In this document: positions 14,804-24,436 of the stretch, piece by piece
Layout of the letters: the number at the start of each line of letters is the position of its first letter
How positions within the stretch are numbered: the stretch's first letter is position 1
Virus record (IMG/VR): IMGVR_UViG_3300025065_000185
Span: 1-44,670 of that record
Strand: one strand, 5' to 3'
DNA from: a virus
DNA: 44,670 nucleotides
The notes under the pieces: generated by a model
The model's database searches: none
What the model was told of the DNA's origin: nothing
The model's input: only the letters and a program-made list of their open reading frames with translations
Program-made: the position numbers and the translations under genes

Positions 14804-17593
14804 TTATGGGGAAAATGCTTGAGCAACACCTCTAATAAATGGATTTGCTATGTTTCTACCTGCAAATTGCAAAATATCTGCAACTGCTTCGGCTCCACCA
14901 TGGAAAATTTCTCCTGGGAATCTAATAGCTTGGATTCCCATCATTTGAGCAAATAGTCTTACATCTTCGGCAGAGAATCTAGGATCATTTATGACATCTT
15001 GCTGTGTTTTTTCTCCAGTCTTTACCTTATCTACCTCTTGTTGTATCTCCTCTCTCTTTTTAGGAGTTACTTGTGTGGAAGCTATGAACATATCGTCCTG
15101 TGGTGCTATGGAGCTATTAGCTAAGAAGCTCCCATCACTCCCCTCTTTCTTGCTCATTTCCACAACAACTCCTGCTTTTTGCTCTAGTGTTAAGCTATTC
15201 CAATCACTTCTTGACATTGCAGTGTGAGTCCATCTTTGATGCCCCTTGCCAGTGTAAAAACCTATCTTGTCAATTACTTTTATTGTTTGTGCTATAGGGT
15301 CTCCAATAATCCTTGCAGTCTTTAGATTTGGATTCTTTGGAAATGGGTCACCCACTTCATAATCAACGCCCTCAACTAATCCTGCCTGCCTTGCTATGTC
15401 TATAGTAAACGCAGTTGGGTTATTGTGTCTGTCTGTTCTGAATTTACCAGTGCCAAATGAGCCATCAGGCAAACTACTCCCAAAGCTAACATCCTCTCCT
15501 CCTGCCTGCATCTTCCATTGGTCGATGGTTGCAGTCGGTAGCACAGGAATAAGATTCCTCGGAAGGATTTGATCTAGCCTAATTGGTGTTTCAACTCCTG
15601 GCTGGCTGTTGAATGTATCTACATCAATAATATAAGGCTGTATATCTCTTGCTAATTGAGACTTATATTCCTTGGCTATCACAGAAGCTGCATCTCTTAG
15701 CTCTCTACGTGCGTCTGGCTCCAAAACACCACCTTCTTGCACCCTCCTATACAAAGCCTCAAATCTTTGCATCATCGAAAGCCCAGCAGCGCTACGTGCG
15801 AACTCTGATTCTCTAACAACTGACGTAGGATCAGTAATCTTGTTAAACAGGTTAATCATTGCCTGATCTGCGAAGTTCTTTTGTGTAACATCGCCAGATT
15901 TCTCTGCCTCTTCTACAAAAGCAAGCGCAGACTCTATTGATCTAAAGCGAGTATCTACCTGTCTTGCCTCTGAAATAAACTTGTTGGCAGTTATTTCCTT
16001 TCTTATGTTCTGAGCAAACTCTAGCGAGTCTTTGGTCTTAATAATTCCTTTGCGCTGCTCTTGTAACATCTCCATGTTCATCTTATTTACATCAGTTGCA
16101 AAGTCTAAGATCATTTTTGCCTTCCCTCTCCTCGCCTCCCCAACCTCATCTGCAAACTTAGTAGCAGCATCCAGTACAGACTTGCTCATAGCGTCTTCGT
16201 TAGCTGCAAACTGTAAGTCTAGTATATCTAGCCTATTCCCGTAGTTTTGTAGGCTAGTAAGCCACTTCTGTTGGAAGTTATCTTCTGCTTGGTTCTGTAG
16301 GGCGGTGAATTGCATGGAAACATCCGCTCTTTCAAAGCCAAACTCCTTTTGCATGTCTATTAGGGCTTGTTCACCTCTAAACTCAGCCTCACTTATCTCT
16401 GCTAGGCCGCTTGTTGAGCCAAATCCACCCCTAAGAGCAAGGGAAGCTGTTAATTGGTCTATTTGCTTGGTTAATAGCCTCCTTTGGTCTCTTTCAAGTT
16501 TCCCCTGTTCAAAGATAGATTGTTTGTTGAAGTTGTCCTGCTGTTGAGCAAGTAATTTGCTCTGTCTTTCCCTCGAATTCTCAAGCATTTGAGCAGTAGA
16601 GTTGAATATATCGGCTGCACGCTGGGAAGCTGCTCCGAAGATGTCATTTTTACGATTAAATACCCCTTCTGCAAGAGCCATAGACTGATTTCTAAGCCCA
16701 AATTGAGCTGCGATAGATTGATCCTGAGCATTTAGAGCGTTCTGCACCGCTGTACCAAGTCCTTCCATTCCTTCTGGCAAGGAAGCCATTATTTGTGATA
16801 GTGCAGCATCTTCTATTCCTTGTGCTGTGTTTCCTAATGCGTCTTCTTGTGAGACGGCTGCGCCTGCTGCTGTCCCAGCAGCTTGACGCTGTGCGCGCTC
16901 TGTTTCCTGAGTCTGTCTTATTTGTGCGATCTCCTCTGCACGGGCTAGTAATTCGGCATTCTGTGCCCTTCTCGCGGCTTTTTCTTCCTCTGTGGTGTCT
17001 GGATCATCAGGAATGTTCACACGACCTCCTAGCTCCTTAATTATATCCTCTACATTAGTAGCTCTTGCAAATGCTTCTCTACCTAACGGGCTGGTTGGTA
17101 ATTGAATAGGGATAGGTTCTCTGCCCACTCGACCAACCTGCTCTCCAATTTCTAGGTCTGGAGCACCCTCGGGAAGTCTTTTGATAGCTCCTTGGGCTAG
17201 TGCGATAGCCCTATCAACCGCACTTCCCTGTTGGGCTGTGATTAAGTCAGCAGGATCAGGCTCTCTTCCCTCTGCTATCGCTTGCCTCGCCCTCTCACGC
17301 TTATCAAATAAGTCTTGTAAACGTCCAATATCAGTAATTCCTTTTGGTTGTGCGCTTGGCCCTTCTCTTCCCCCAGTGAATACTTCTACAGGGGCTTTTA
17401 TTAGTTTTACTGGTTTTGGTGCTCCCGCGGGGCTAGTAGCTTGTCCTTGCGGGGCTGCAACTCTAGCTGGGACTGGTCTTTTCCTTGTAATTCTCGTAGA
17501 GCCAGTTACAGGTGTTAATTTCTTGGCCCGTGCAGTCTTTCTGGCTTCTAGCCTCTTTTTAACAGCAGCCTTTCGTGTTCTGCGAGTAGCCAT
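14804..17593 (-). CDS. Large coiled-coil internal virion-like protein (929 aa)
   Basis: The first about 50 residues are extremely basic (Arg/Lys/Ala/Thr), a candidate DNA- or protein-binding tail. Residues about 200-560 are a long Gln/Ala-rich coiled coil, followed by a mixed globular C-terminal region. It could be a tape-measure or an inner-core protein. The lack of recognisable tail-tube and sheath genes favours the inner-core reading. Stop and start are linked by TAATG to its upstream neighbour. Confidence 0.5.
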   Translation of the reverse strand: MATRRTRKAAVKKRLEARKTARAKKLTPVTGSTRITRKRPVPARVAAPQGQATSPAGAPKPVKLIKAPVEVFTGGREGPSAQPKGITDIGRLQDLFDKRERARQAIAEGREPDPADLITAQQGSAVDRAIALAQGAIKRLPEGAPDLEIGEQVGRVGREPIPIQLPTSPLGREAFARATNVEDIIKELGGRVNIPDDPDTTEEEKAARRAQNAELLARAEEIAQIRQTQETERAQRQAAGTAAGAAVSQEDALGNTAQGIEDAALSQIMASLPEGMEGLGTAVQNALNAQDQSIAAQFGLRNQSMALAEGVFNRKNDIFGAASQRAADIFNSTAQMLENSRERQSKLLAQQQDNFNKQSIFEQGKLERDQRRLLTKQIDQLTASLALRGGFGSTSGLAEISEAEFRGEQALIDMQKEFGFERADVSMQFTALQNQAEDNFQQKWLTSLQNYGNRLDILDLQFAANEDAMSKSVLDAATKFADEVGEARRGKAKMILDFATDVNKMNMEMLQEQRKGIIKTKDSLEFAQNIRKEITANKFISEARQVDTRFRSIESALAFVEEAEKSGDVTQKNFADQAMINLFNKITDPTSVVRESEFARSAAGLSMMQRFEALYRRVQEGGVLEPDARRELRDAASVIAKEYKSQLARDIQPYIIDVDTFNSQPGVETPIRLDQILPRNLIPVLPTATIDQWKMQAGGEDVSFGSSLPDGSFGTGKFRTDRHNNPTAFTIDIARQAGLVEGVDYEVGDPFPKNPNLKTARIIGDPIAQTIKVIDKIGFYTGKGHQRWTHTAMSRSDWNSLTLEQKAGVVVEMSKKEGSDGSFLANSSIAPQDDMFIASTQVTPKKREEIQQEVDKVKTGEKTQQDVINDPRFSAEDVRLFAQMMGIQAIRFPGEIFHGGAEAVADILQFAGRNIANPFIRGVAQAFSP

Positions 17594-18951
17594 TATCTAA
17601 TGCGGACAGCTTGGAAGGCACAACGCTCAGTAGCACAAGCCAAATCCCAGTCAGTACCGTTCTGTATTCGGTAGACTGGCTGAACGGTTAAAGTTCCACC
17701 TGTTAGAACTCTGTGATAAGTAGAAACAGTGACAGCGGCCACACTTGCCGTACATATATCGTTAAATGTATGTGTGCCATATGATGTGTTGTCAACCGTT
17801 CCACCATCCACCTGAAAGCCTAAAGCAATTCTTGTACAACCATTTGTGCCATCATTCCCAGCAACGTGTAGAGTCATATGAAGCAGGTCTCCAACATTTA
17901 AGCCCATTGTTCCGCTAAGAGATGAGCTAATTTGTGCAAAAGTTGCTGAGTTCAAATCATTCGTATCAGATATAAGCTCATCATCAATATCAAGATTTGC
18001 TCCTGATCCTACGGAAAGGTTAGTTAATGTTGTCCATCCGCTTCCTGTTACGACTTTAGTATTGTCATTGGTCGGATTCCCTCTTGCTATACAAGAAGAG
18101 TCTAAAAATCCTGTTCCAGATAGGGTACAAAGTTTTCCTGAGTCAGCACTTCCGCTTGATTGGGCGACAATATCTTTAACAGCAGGGACAAGAGATGTAG
18201 CACTTCCGCTTGCTGTTGCTGCAAGTATTTCGGCAGGAGTAGCAAGTTCTACAACCCCCCTATTCTGAAATCCTGCATTTTGTAATGTTGTCCCTGTTTG
18301 GGAGAGGTTTAACCAGTTTGCGCCATCATAAACTTGTGTTGTACCTAGTGTTTCGTTGTAGATCAAGTCACCCTTCTCAGTCTCCTCAAATGATCCCCTC
18401 TCTGCAGTTGTTACATTCACTAGTCTCATACTTGCACTACCCGAAGCAGTCTTCTCAATTCTTCCACTTCCTGTTAGTACATTTATATTATTCTTAAACA
18501 TTGTCTGTTCTGCTTGTTGTACAGACCAGATAAGCTCAACTACTGACCCAGAAGGAAAAGCTAATCCATCTCCTTGTGAGGTCAAATCTGTACCATCTGA
18601 GTGTGACAAGTAGCGTGTGACTGTACCGAGAGTAACAGTAGAACTACTTTGAGAGGCAGATGCCACCCCTATAAGTTCAACCCAAGTCTTGTTTCCTGCT
18701 TTTCTGCTCACTCTTAAAATATGATTCCCTGTAGGCCAAGTTACAGCAGCGGTACCTGCGGGGGTTCTGTAAGTATCAGCAGTTACTGTTATACCTGTAG
18801 ATTGAGTGGCAGTGATCTTGGAAGTCAGTCTCCCAGTTATATTAGCTGCATAATCAGTAGGAGTTTGCTGAAAAGCTCCTACGATTTTCGGAAGAAAAAA
18901 GATAAATATAGCGATTATCAGTATGCCTATTACGATATGTGATCTTTTCAT
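17593..18951 (-). CDS. Signal-anchored beta-rich structural protein (452 aa)
   Basis: N-terminal hydrophobic helix (about residues 7-25, after MKRSH) like a signal anchor, then long Ser/Gly/Thr-rich beta repeats such as TGSGRIEKTASGSASM and TSQGDG. A Cys-containing C-terminal domain looks lectin-like. A membrane segment is odd for a virion protein in this operon; it may be a spike or be displayed on the infected cell. TAATG couplings on both sides. Confidence 0.5.
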   Translation of the reverse strand: MKRSHIVIGILIIAIFIFFLPKIVGAFQQTPTDYAANITGRLTSKITATQSTGITVTADTYRTPAGTAAVTWPTGNHILRVSRKAGNKTWVELIGVASASQSSSTVTLGTVTRYLSHSDGTDLTSQGDGLAFPSGSVVELIWSVQQAEQTMFKNNINVLTGSGRIEKTASGSASMRLVNVTTAERGSFEETEKGDLIYNETLGTTQVYDGANWLNLSQTGTTLQNAGFQNRGVVELATPAEILAATASGSATSLVPAVKDIVAQSSGSADSGKLCTLSGTGFLDSSCIARGNPTNDNTKVVTGSGWTTLTNLSVGSGANLDIDDELISDTNDLNSATFAQISSSLSGTMGLNVGDLLHMTLHVAGNDGTNGCTRIALGFQVDGGTVDNTSYGTHTFNDICTASVAAVTVSTYHRVLTGGTLTVQPVYRIQNGTDWDLACATERCAFQAVRIR

Positions 18952-20750
18952 TATTCAAGAGTGGTAAGTGATGAAGGAAGGGGAATTAAACGAATAAGAT
19001 AGGATTTCCATGTAAAAGCACCACTACTTACTAGCTTTGGTTGAAAACTTTTACCGTAAGTAGTTGGTGCAATGCGGAATCTCTTTTCCCAGTTAGCTAT
19101 GTTCTCAATTGCTGCGCCTCCACCAATTATTAAACTTCCAATATCAACAGCATCAAACGATGTCCCGCCAGTAAAAGCATAATCAGTAGATACAATTTCT
19201 TTTGCAGTAGACGTTCCTTCGCCCACACTCCCTGTCCATTCGATAGTAGTGTCTTGTGTAATACTTCCCGATAGCTCCATCTCCTTCCATTCAGAAGTAA
19301 GCCTTCCTCCTTCAAACTCAAACACTCCTAAAGCCATTTGGAAATCAACCTCTATTCCTTCATCCTGATTCCCTATATTCATTTGATAGATCGTATCGTC
19401 TGTTAAATCAGTAGCGTATAGGAACCCATCCTTTTCATAGTAACTTCCAAATACTTTATTTGTGTCAGGTGGAAGCCATCTCTGTTTGTTGTTGTCGTAT
19501 ACAAAAGTTACCCATGCTGCCTCGACTTTTAGCTGGAAGTAACAGAGTCGTTCCCCTGCGTGGTAAAAAACATGTGCATCCTCTTGGTCATCATCCATAA
19601 TTTCTAGTGTATTTCGCACATCTTGGTCAAATAATTCATCAGGGAATACGATTGTTGCTCCAGTATCCGTGGCAATTCTTATTGCGATTATACGTTTATT
19701 CTGAGTTACAAACGCAATAACACCGTTTCCTAAATCAGCAGCAGAGTCTTCATTCAAACAACCGTATTGCTTACTTAGTAGTTGAGGAAACGTAGCCCCT
19801 GTAGTCGCATTTACGTCTGCAACAGCAGAGAAGTAAGTCTCAGTGTTAGTAAAGTAATAAATATAATCCCTCGTAGCGATTACATTTGTTACCCTACCTC
19901 CTTTTCCGACCTGTTCAATAGTTGCCGTCCCAGAAGTATCAAAATCAATTACATTCTCTAATACGTCTCTCGTAGCAAATTTAGACATATAAACTACGTT
20001 TGTTGCATCGTCTATCGCCTTAGAATCGTAAGTGTTTTGGTCATCTATCACTCCCCACACAATCATCCTCTCTTTCCAAAAGGTAATACCTGATCCAAAT
20101 GGCTTGTTAGAACTAATGTCTTCAACAGTGTAGACGATAGTGTTATCGCTTACATCCGCATCTAGTGTGTTTGTTAAAGTAATAACGCCTGTTGCAGCCA
20201 CGGCAGTATAAGCCTCTGTAAATTGCGTAGTATTAGCGATTCTTAGAGTTCCTGTCGTGTCAGAGAATGCTCTTAATCTACCTGCTAGATGTTGATCAAC
20301 TTTGATATCCCCATCCCCAGAATCAGCAGAAGTCTCGTTTACTCTCCCCATGTGTATCTGCCTAAGCCCGTCTGTTCGGTTGGTTAAATAAATATCTCCA
20401 GCGTATTCTGCAAATCTTGTATTTAATCCGTCGGTATCTGTAAGCGATAAACCAGTATCTATGACATTATCAGAATTATTATGGTCAACAAATTTAACCT
20501 TCCCATTAAGACAGAAGAACGTCACATCCCATCTCTCTACATGAAATGCGCGTGCAACTTTAGATGCTTCACTTAGATCAATAGTTGTATCTTCATATCC
20601 TGGTCTTGTGTAAGCCTCTCCTCCACGCGTAATACGCACATTCACACTAGGAGAGCTAAGCACAGCCTCTCCTTTCTTGCCGAAGGCATTTCTTGTGTCG
20701 TCTACATATCCGACGAATCTGTTACCCGATAATAGAATTTCTTTAGGCAT
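18951..20750 (-). CDS. Putative tail nozzle / tail tubular protein B-like
   Basis: 599 aa, beta-rich throughout, with repeated blades ending in hydrophobic-Asp-Gly and Asp-Asp-Thr turns, as in the beta-propeller nozzles of short-tailed phages. It lies directly after the adaptor-like gene, the order seen in podoviruses (portal, scaffold, capsid, adaptor, nozzle). Family assignment is by size, composition and order only. Confidence 0.55.
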   Translation of the reverse strand: MPKEILLSGNRFVGYVDDTRNAFGKKGEAVLSSPSVNVRITRGGEAYTRPGYEDTTIDLSEASKVARAFHVERWDVTFFCLNGKVKFVDHNNSDNVIDTGLSLTDTDGLNTRFAEYAGDIYLTNRTDGLRQIHMGRVNETSADSGDGDIKVDQHLAGRLRAFSDTTGTLRIANTTQFTEAYTAVAATGVITLTNTLDADVSDNTIVYTVEDISSNKPFGSGITFWKERMIVWGVIDDQNTYDSKAIDDATNVVYMSKFATRDVLENVIDFDTSGTATIEQVGKGGRVTNVIATRDYIYYFTNTETYFSAVADVNATTGATFPQLLSKQYGCLNEDSAADLGNGVIAFVTQNKRIIAIRIATDTGATIVFPDELFDQDVRNTLEIMDDDQEDAHVFYHAGERLCYFQLKVEAAWVTFVYDNNKQRWLPPDTNKVFGSYYEKDGFLYATDLTDDTIYQMNIGNQDEGIEVDFQMALGVFEFEGGRLTSEWKEMELSGSITQDTTIEWTGSVGEGTSTAKEIVSTDYAFTGGTSFDAVDIGSLIIGGGAAIENIANWEKRFRIAPTTYGKSFQPKLVSSGAFTWKSYLIRLIPLPSSLTTLE

Positions 20751-21652
20751 TATCTATAGAATCCTCTTACTCCTGCACGGGGGTTATAAAATGAAACACG
20801 GAAATTATCAGAGGACATGTCGATCCTTCTACTTGCAAGCTTGACTCTCTTGCCCTGAGTACGCTTCTTTAATTCGTCAGCCAAGATTTTAATTGCTCTT
20901 GACTCGGCGAGATCAATCCCATCAACTCCCAGTACCTCTCTGCCGTAAGCTACTAATCTCCATACTAAGTACCACTGGTTCTCAGGTTCTGTGTCTGGGA
21001 TATCTACAGTATCAGTAGTGTCATCAATAGTTGTTGTAGTTTTGTTATAAATCACTGAGTAATCCCCACTTAGGTCTCGTGGAAACCACAAGTATTTAGT
21101 TCCAGCGTTGTCGTAGATCGTAAACTGCCCTGCTCCTGGATCACCAGAAACAAATCTAAATTCTGATCCTTCTACTATCAGTCCATCCTTGTATCCGTCT
21201 TCTTCTCTTAAATCTCTAAAATCGGTAGGAAGGGCGTATAGATTATAAACTGCCGCATTATCACTCTTGTCGAACCCTATACCAGTTACACCACTGAATA
21301 CATTTGCGGTATTACCTGTATATGGGTGAACATCAGGCATGTCATTCTCATAGGTAACTATTGCCCCACTAGAAGGAAACTCTGAGGAGTCATCAACAGT
21401 TATTGTTGTGTCAGTAGTTAATACACCACTGGAATCATTCACATTAGTACCAGAAATAAGTGTCCCTCCAGTTTCAGCTTGCATGTATTCTGGCGGTTCT
21501 CCACCACCCTTTTTATGCGCTTCAATCCAGTCAGCGTTTGCCTTGTCAAGAACCGCCAGCAGTTGAGTTTCTTCTAGCCCAGGAATCCCTATATTATCCC
21601 TATCTATTTTTAGGATACCTTCCGCCCTTGTAAGAACAGTTGAGGCAAGCAT
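20750..21652 (-). CDS. Putative head-tail adaptor (300 aa)
   Basis: Helical N-terminus (residues 1-50) with an inserted beta-rich region (60-190), then helices that include LVWRLVAYGREVLGVDGIDLAESRA-like heptads. This helix-beta-helix plan and the place just before the nozzle-like gene suggest the ring that joins portal and tail. Linked by TAATG to both neighbours. Confidence 0.5.
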   Translation of the reverse strand: MLASTVLTRAEGILKIDRDNIGIPGLEETQLLAVLDKANADWIEAHKKGGGEPPEYMQAETGGTLISGTNVNDSSGVLTTDTTITVDDSSEFPSSGAIVTYENDMPDVHPYTGNTANVFSGVTGIGFDKSDNAAVYNLYALPTDFRDLREEDGYKDGLIVEGSEFRFVSGDPGAGQFTIYDNAGTKYLWFPRDLSGDYSVIYNKTTTTIDDTTDTVDIPDTEPENQWYLVWRLVAYGREVLGVDGIDLAESRAIKILADELKKRTQGKRVKLASRRIDMSSDNFRVSFYNPRAGVRGFYR

Positions 21653-22005
21653 TATTCACAGTTGGAAGAACATGCAGAAGCTTTGCAAACCCACGCGGTT
21701 CCAGCTTGATCAACATAACAACACGAATCACCAGCATTATTATTTCTTCTCATGGTGATACACGAACCCGTGCCCTGTCCCGTTAGCCTAAGTGCCCCAC
21801 TAAAAGCAGTTGTGCCACTCGCAGTAATGACTCCTTTTTGTTTGTCGTTGTAATCGTCCCATCTTTGGATTTCATCTCCAGATTGTCCTGCCTTTACAAC
21901 TAAAGTAATCCCCGCGGAAAGTGTGATAAGTGCCGCAGCAGCGATAGAAGCTGCTCGCCATATTCCTTGCGGCTCGAAGATGTTACCTCGTACATTGAGT
22001 GCCAT
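21652..22005 (-). CDS. Membrane-anchored Cys-rich small protein (117 aa)
   Basis: One hydrophobic helix (about 17-38) followed by a soluble domain with six Cys in the last about 35 residues (positions near 81, 94, 95, 106, 111, 115), consistent with disulfides outside the cytoplasm. It resembles the other two signal-anchored proteins in this late operon. Unrecognised. Confidence 0.5.
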   Translation of the reverse strand: MALNVRGNIFEPQGIWRAASIAAAALITLSAGITLVVKAGQSGDEIQRWDDYNDKQKGVITASGTTAFSGALRLTGQGTGSCITMRRNNNAGDSCCYVDQAGTAWVCKASACSSNCE

Positions 22006-22228
22006 GATTAGTATTGGTTAAGGAATCAAGTTCTGCCGAAAGGACAGATATTTTGCTTTCAAGTTCTCGCAGTTTTGCCACGAGATTGGTGATCGAGTTT
22101 CGATCTTTGTTTCCTTCTGCTGTTCTTAGGCTGATTTTGCATTCATAGTGGTCTTTTTCGGCCAGTTTTATGCGCTGCTGCAAGTGATTCTTCTGCTCAT
22201 CGATGGAAAGGTATTTATAATCATTCAT
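21983..22228 (-). CDS. Coiled-coil protein (81 aa)
   Basis: Start at ATG 22228 overlaps the previous stop (TATGAATGA). Nearly all coiled coil, ending in a Ser/Thr/Asn tail, and overlaps the following gene. Possibly an accessory head or tail component. Confidence 0.5.
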   Translation of the reverse strand: MNDYKYLSIDEQKNHLQQRIKLAEKDHYECKISLRTAEGNKDRNSITNLVAKLRELESKISVLSAELDSLTNTNHGTQCTR

Positions 22229-22997
22229 ACTTAAAGAAAGTAATCGGGTAGGCCTCTTTTTTGTCGAAGGCTGCGAATAATAGATATACACCACCTTTAC
22301 TTTGAATGCTCACGGTTCCCTCGTATCCAGCCTTGTCCTTAACACCTATGTCAACGTTCGGAACTGTGTCTAATACAACATAAAACTTATCACTCTTTGC
22401 GAACTCCTTACCCTTTCGGGGTTGTTTTACGTCATCCTTATCAATAACGACTAACTCAACGTGTCTGTTGTCCACTTTGCTCAAGGTTTTCTCCAACTTC
22501 TTAATCTCTGCCTTCAGCTCCTTAATCTCTTTGGAGTAATCGGGGATTTCAATAGCATCAACCTCTGCCCCAAGCTCGTTCAATTCTCTTTCTATTCCTG
22601 CGTGTGAGTGATCTCTGAGAGCAAGGTGTTTTGTGAGTAATCTCTTAATCTCTGGACTGTGCTCAAGACGAGCAAGCGGTAGCTTTCCATCTAAGTCTTT
22701 AAGAGAATGTTTGTGGCTCTTCTTAGCATAGTCTGTAGGTACTTCAACTTTAGGAATTCTTCCGTCTATAAACTCATCCAACCCCTTAATATCAGCAATA
22801 GAAACGACTTTTCCTTTCTTCTCAAACTCATCAAAATCGGGGAGCTTTGGAAGTGGGGGGATTTCTGGCATGGGCGGTTCCCAATCCTTCAGCACCGCAT
22901 TCACTATCTTTACAACATCGGAATAGGTGCGAATGTCCTTTTTGGCTAATGTAAGCGTTCTACGGGTGGCCTTTGGTGGGATGATGTCAATGTTCAT
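22221..22997 (-). CDS. Structural protein with central coiled coil (258 aa)
   Basis: An N-terminal segment, a Pro/Asp-rich linker (PPMPEIPPLPKLPDFDEF near 44-60), a long coiled coil (about 130-190) and a small C-terminal beta domain. The layout suggests a trimeric fibre or spike. Begins on an ATGA overlap. Confidence 0.5.
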   Translation of the reverse strand: MNIDIIPPKATRRTLTLAKKDIRTYSDVVKIVNAVLKDWEPPMPEIPPLPKLPDFDEFEKKGKVVSIADIKGLDEFIDGRIPKVEVPTDYAKKSHKHSLKDLDGKLPLARLEHSPEIKRLLTKHLALRDHSHAGIERELNELGAEVDAIEIPDYSKEIKELKAEIKKLEKTLSKVDNRHVELVVIDKDDVKQPRKGKEFAKSDKFYVVLDTVPNVDIGVKDKAGYEGTVSIQSKGGVYLLFAAFDKKEAYPITFFKYE

Positions 22998-23392
22998 GAT
23001 GAGCGGGAGCGTAAAGTGGCTGTGTATTCCCCATATGCACCTGGGGTATTAGTCTCAAGAGCGCGGAGCCTTAAATGAGTTCCTGTAGCTTCAAACACAA
23101 TAGGAACCAAGTCTTGATCGGCAGTTCCTGCTGAAGTGTCTGATATTGTATATGCCTGCTCGCTTAATGTGCCTGACGAGTTTGTGTACTGCCCATATAC
23201 ATGCCAAGTTGTTCCACCATCGTGACTAACATCTATCTGCACGTTTATAGCATTAGTAGAATTAGTATCTGGGGCATACGTTATGAATAACGTGTGATGG
23301 CTTGCACCATGTATAGGAGCACTTATTGTGCTAGCGACATAACTAGCTGTAAGAGTTACGTTGTTGGAGAGGATAGCGGCTGTTCCTGACAT
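22994..23392 (-). CDS. Beta-rich hypothetical structural protein (132 aa)
   Basis: Compact beta protein (HHTLFITYAPDTNSTNAINV, DVSHDGGTTWHVYGQY) resembling small Ig-like or jelly-roll decoration domains of phage heads or fibres. Leader is AATTCTTTCCCCTATAAATC. No exact family recognised. Confidence 0.5.
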   Translation of the reverse strand: MSGTAAILSNNVTLTASYVASTISAPIHGASHHTLFITYAPDTNSTNAINVQIDVSHDGGTTWHVYGQYTNSSGTLSEQAYTISDTSAGTADQDLVPIVFEATGTHLRLRALETNTPGAYGEYTATLRSRSS

Positions 23393-23410
23393 GATTTATA
23401 GGGGAAAGAA

Positions 23411-23812
23411 TTAGGATTTCTTGGGTCTGCCACGTTTTTTGGTCTTCTTTTTGGCCTTCTCTTTTGCTTTCTCGATCTCTTTCTTAGCTTCTTCTTCTGT
23501 TTTTGGCTTCACCCTGCGAGTTTCTGGATCGGAGGTTCTCTTCATTGCCTCCTCAGTCGGCTCTTCACCGCCTCTTTTTACTGCTTTTGGCTCAGTTTCC
23601 TCTCTTTCCTCTTTCTTTTTCAGCTGAACTTTCCATATACGCTCATAAACTTCAACATAATGATCATATTGTTCTGTTCCCTCAAATGAGCGAAGGAATT
23701 GCTTTATAATCGCAAGCTGCTCTGGGATATTGGGATTTAGCCTCCCTTTCTGGAAGATGGGTAGATACCTTGGGCCGTTGCCCGTTGCGAATGGATTGAT
23801 AGTGTCTGGCAT
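23411..23812 (-). CDS. Basic-tailed hypothetical protein (133 aa)
   Basis: ATG 23812 is preferred to ATG 23851 because the leader TTCATTCCCTACCCTAATC precedes it. The N-terminal half may be a small domain (GNGPRYLPIFQKGR). From about residue 65 the chain is a Lys/Glu/Arg repeat and ends in an AT-hook-like KRGRPKK. Probably binds DNA or packs with it. Confidence 0.55.
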   Translation of the reverse strand: MPDTINPFATGNGPRYLPIFQKGRLNPNIPEQLAIIKQFLRSFEGTEQYDHYVEVYERIWKVQLKKKEEREETEPKAVKRGGEEPTEEAMKRTSDPETRRVKPKTEEEAKKEIEKAKEKAKKKTKKRGRPKKS

Positions 23813-23833
23813 GATTAGGGTAGGGAATGAAAT

Positions 23834-23875
23834 GCGGGGGGTCCCGCTCATCTTTCCGCTCCTAAAAGCGGAAAG
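23834..23875 (-). promoter_or_regulatory. Paired hairpins between capsid-region genes
   Basis: On the minus strand CTTTCCGCT and AGCGGAAAG (23852-23875) form a perfect 9-bp stem, followed by a GCGGG/CCCGC stem (23834-23847). They precede the gene starting at 23812 and follow the 179-aa protein. There is no U-tract, so RNA processing or attenuation is more likely than clean termination. Confidence 0.45.
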
Positions 23876-23883
23876 TCAGAGGG

Positions 23884-24423
23884 CTAGTTCTTGTAAACAT
23901 CACGAATAACTGCCTTAATTCTTGCGTCAACAGTCCCTGGGTCAGCAGTTGTAGCGCAGTTTATGATTGTGCTGTTCCTGATGAGAATACTCCCAGAGAG
24001 ATTATGTAGGACTGATCCAGTCGCGAATGTTCTGTTTTGGAATCCAGGTACCGCTGTTGTTCCAGTGGCTGAGGTAGTAATACCCGCCGCCAAACCATAA
24101 GAACAGTCCATAGTCGTAGCTGTTCCTACACCTGTAGCCTCAATGAACAAGTCCATAAGAAGTCCTGAGCCAGAACGCGGGTTCGTGAAAGAGCACGTTC
24201 TGTGATTCGATGAAGCTCCTGTTGAAGTGCATGTTTCAACAACCATAGTCGACATACTTTCTGTATCTACAATGATTGAAGGTGAATCAGTACGACCAGT
24301 TGTATCGTAGATGATATCCCCTCTCGTGAAGAAGGAATTTGAGACCGCAGCCGTTACAGTTGCGGTTGCAATTACTCCTAGCGCCGCTGCCGTGAATGTC
24401 GTGATTCTCGTATAATTAGCCAT
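23884..24423 (-). CDS. Secreted-looking protein after the capsid gene (179 aa)
   Basis: N-terminal hydrophobic Ala-rich segment (about 9-29) like a signal peptide or anchor; mature part is beta-rich, Thr/Gly/Ser-rich, with Cys near 65, 74, 105 and 156. Immediately follows the capsid gene with a C-rich leader (CCTAACCCTTAACCGCTA). Possibly a minor head or spike protein, or exported to the envelope. Unrecognised. Confidence 0.5.
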   Translation of the reverse strand: MANYTRITTFTAAALGVIATATVTAAVSNSFFTRGDIIYDTTGRTDSPSIIVDTESMSTMVVETCTSTGASSNHRTCSFTNPRSGSGLLMDLFIEATGVGTATTMDCSYGLAAGITTSATGTTAVPGFQNRTFATGSVLHNLSGSILIRNSTIINCATTADPGTVDARIKAVIRDVYKN

Positions 24424-24436
24424 TAGCGGTTAAGGG

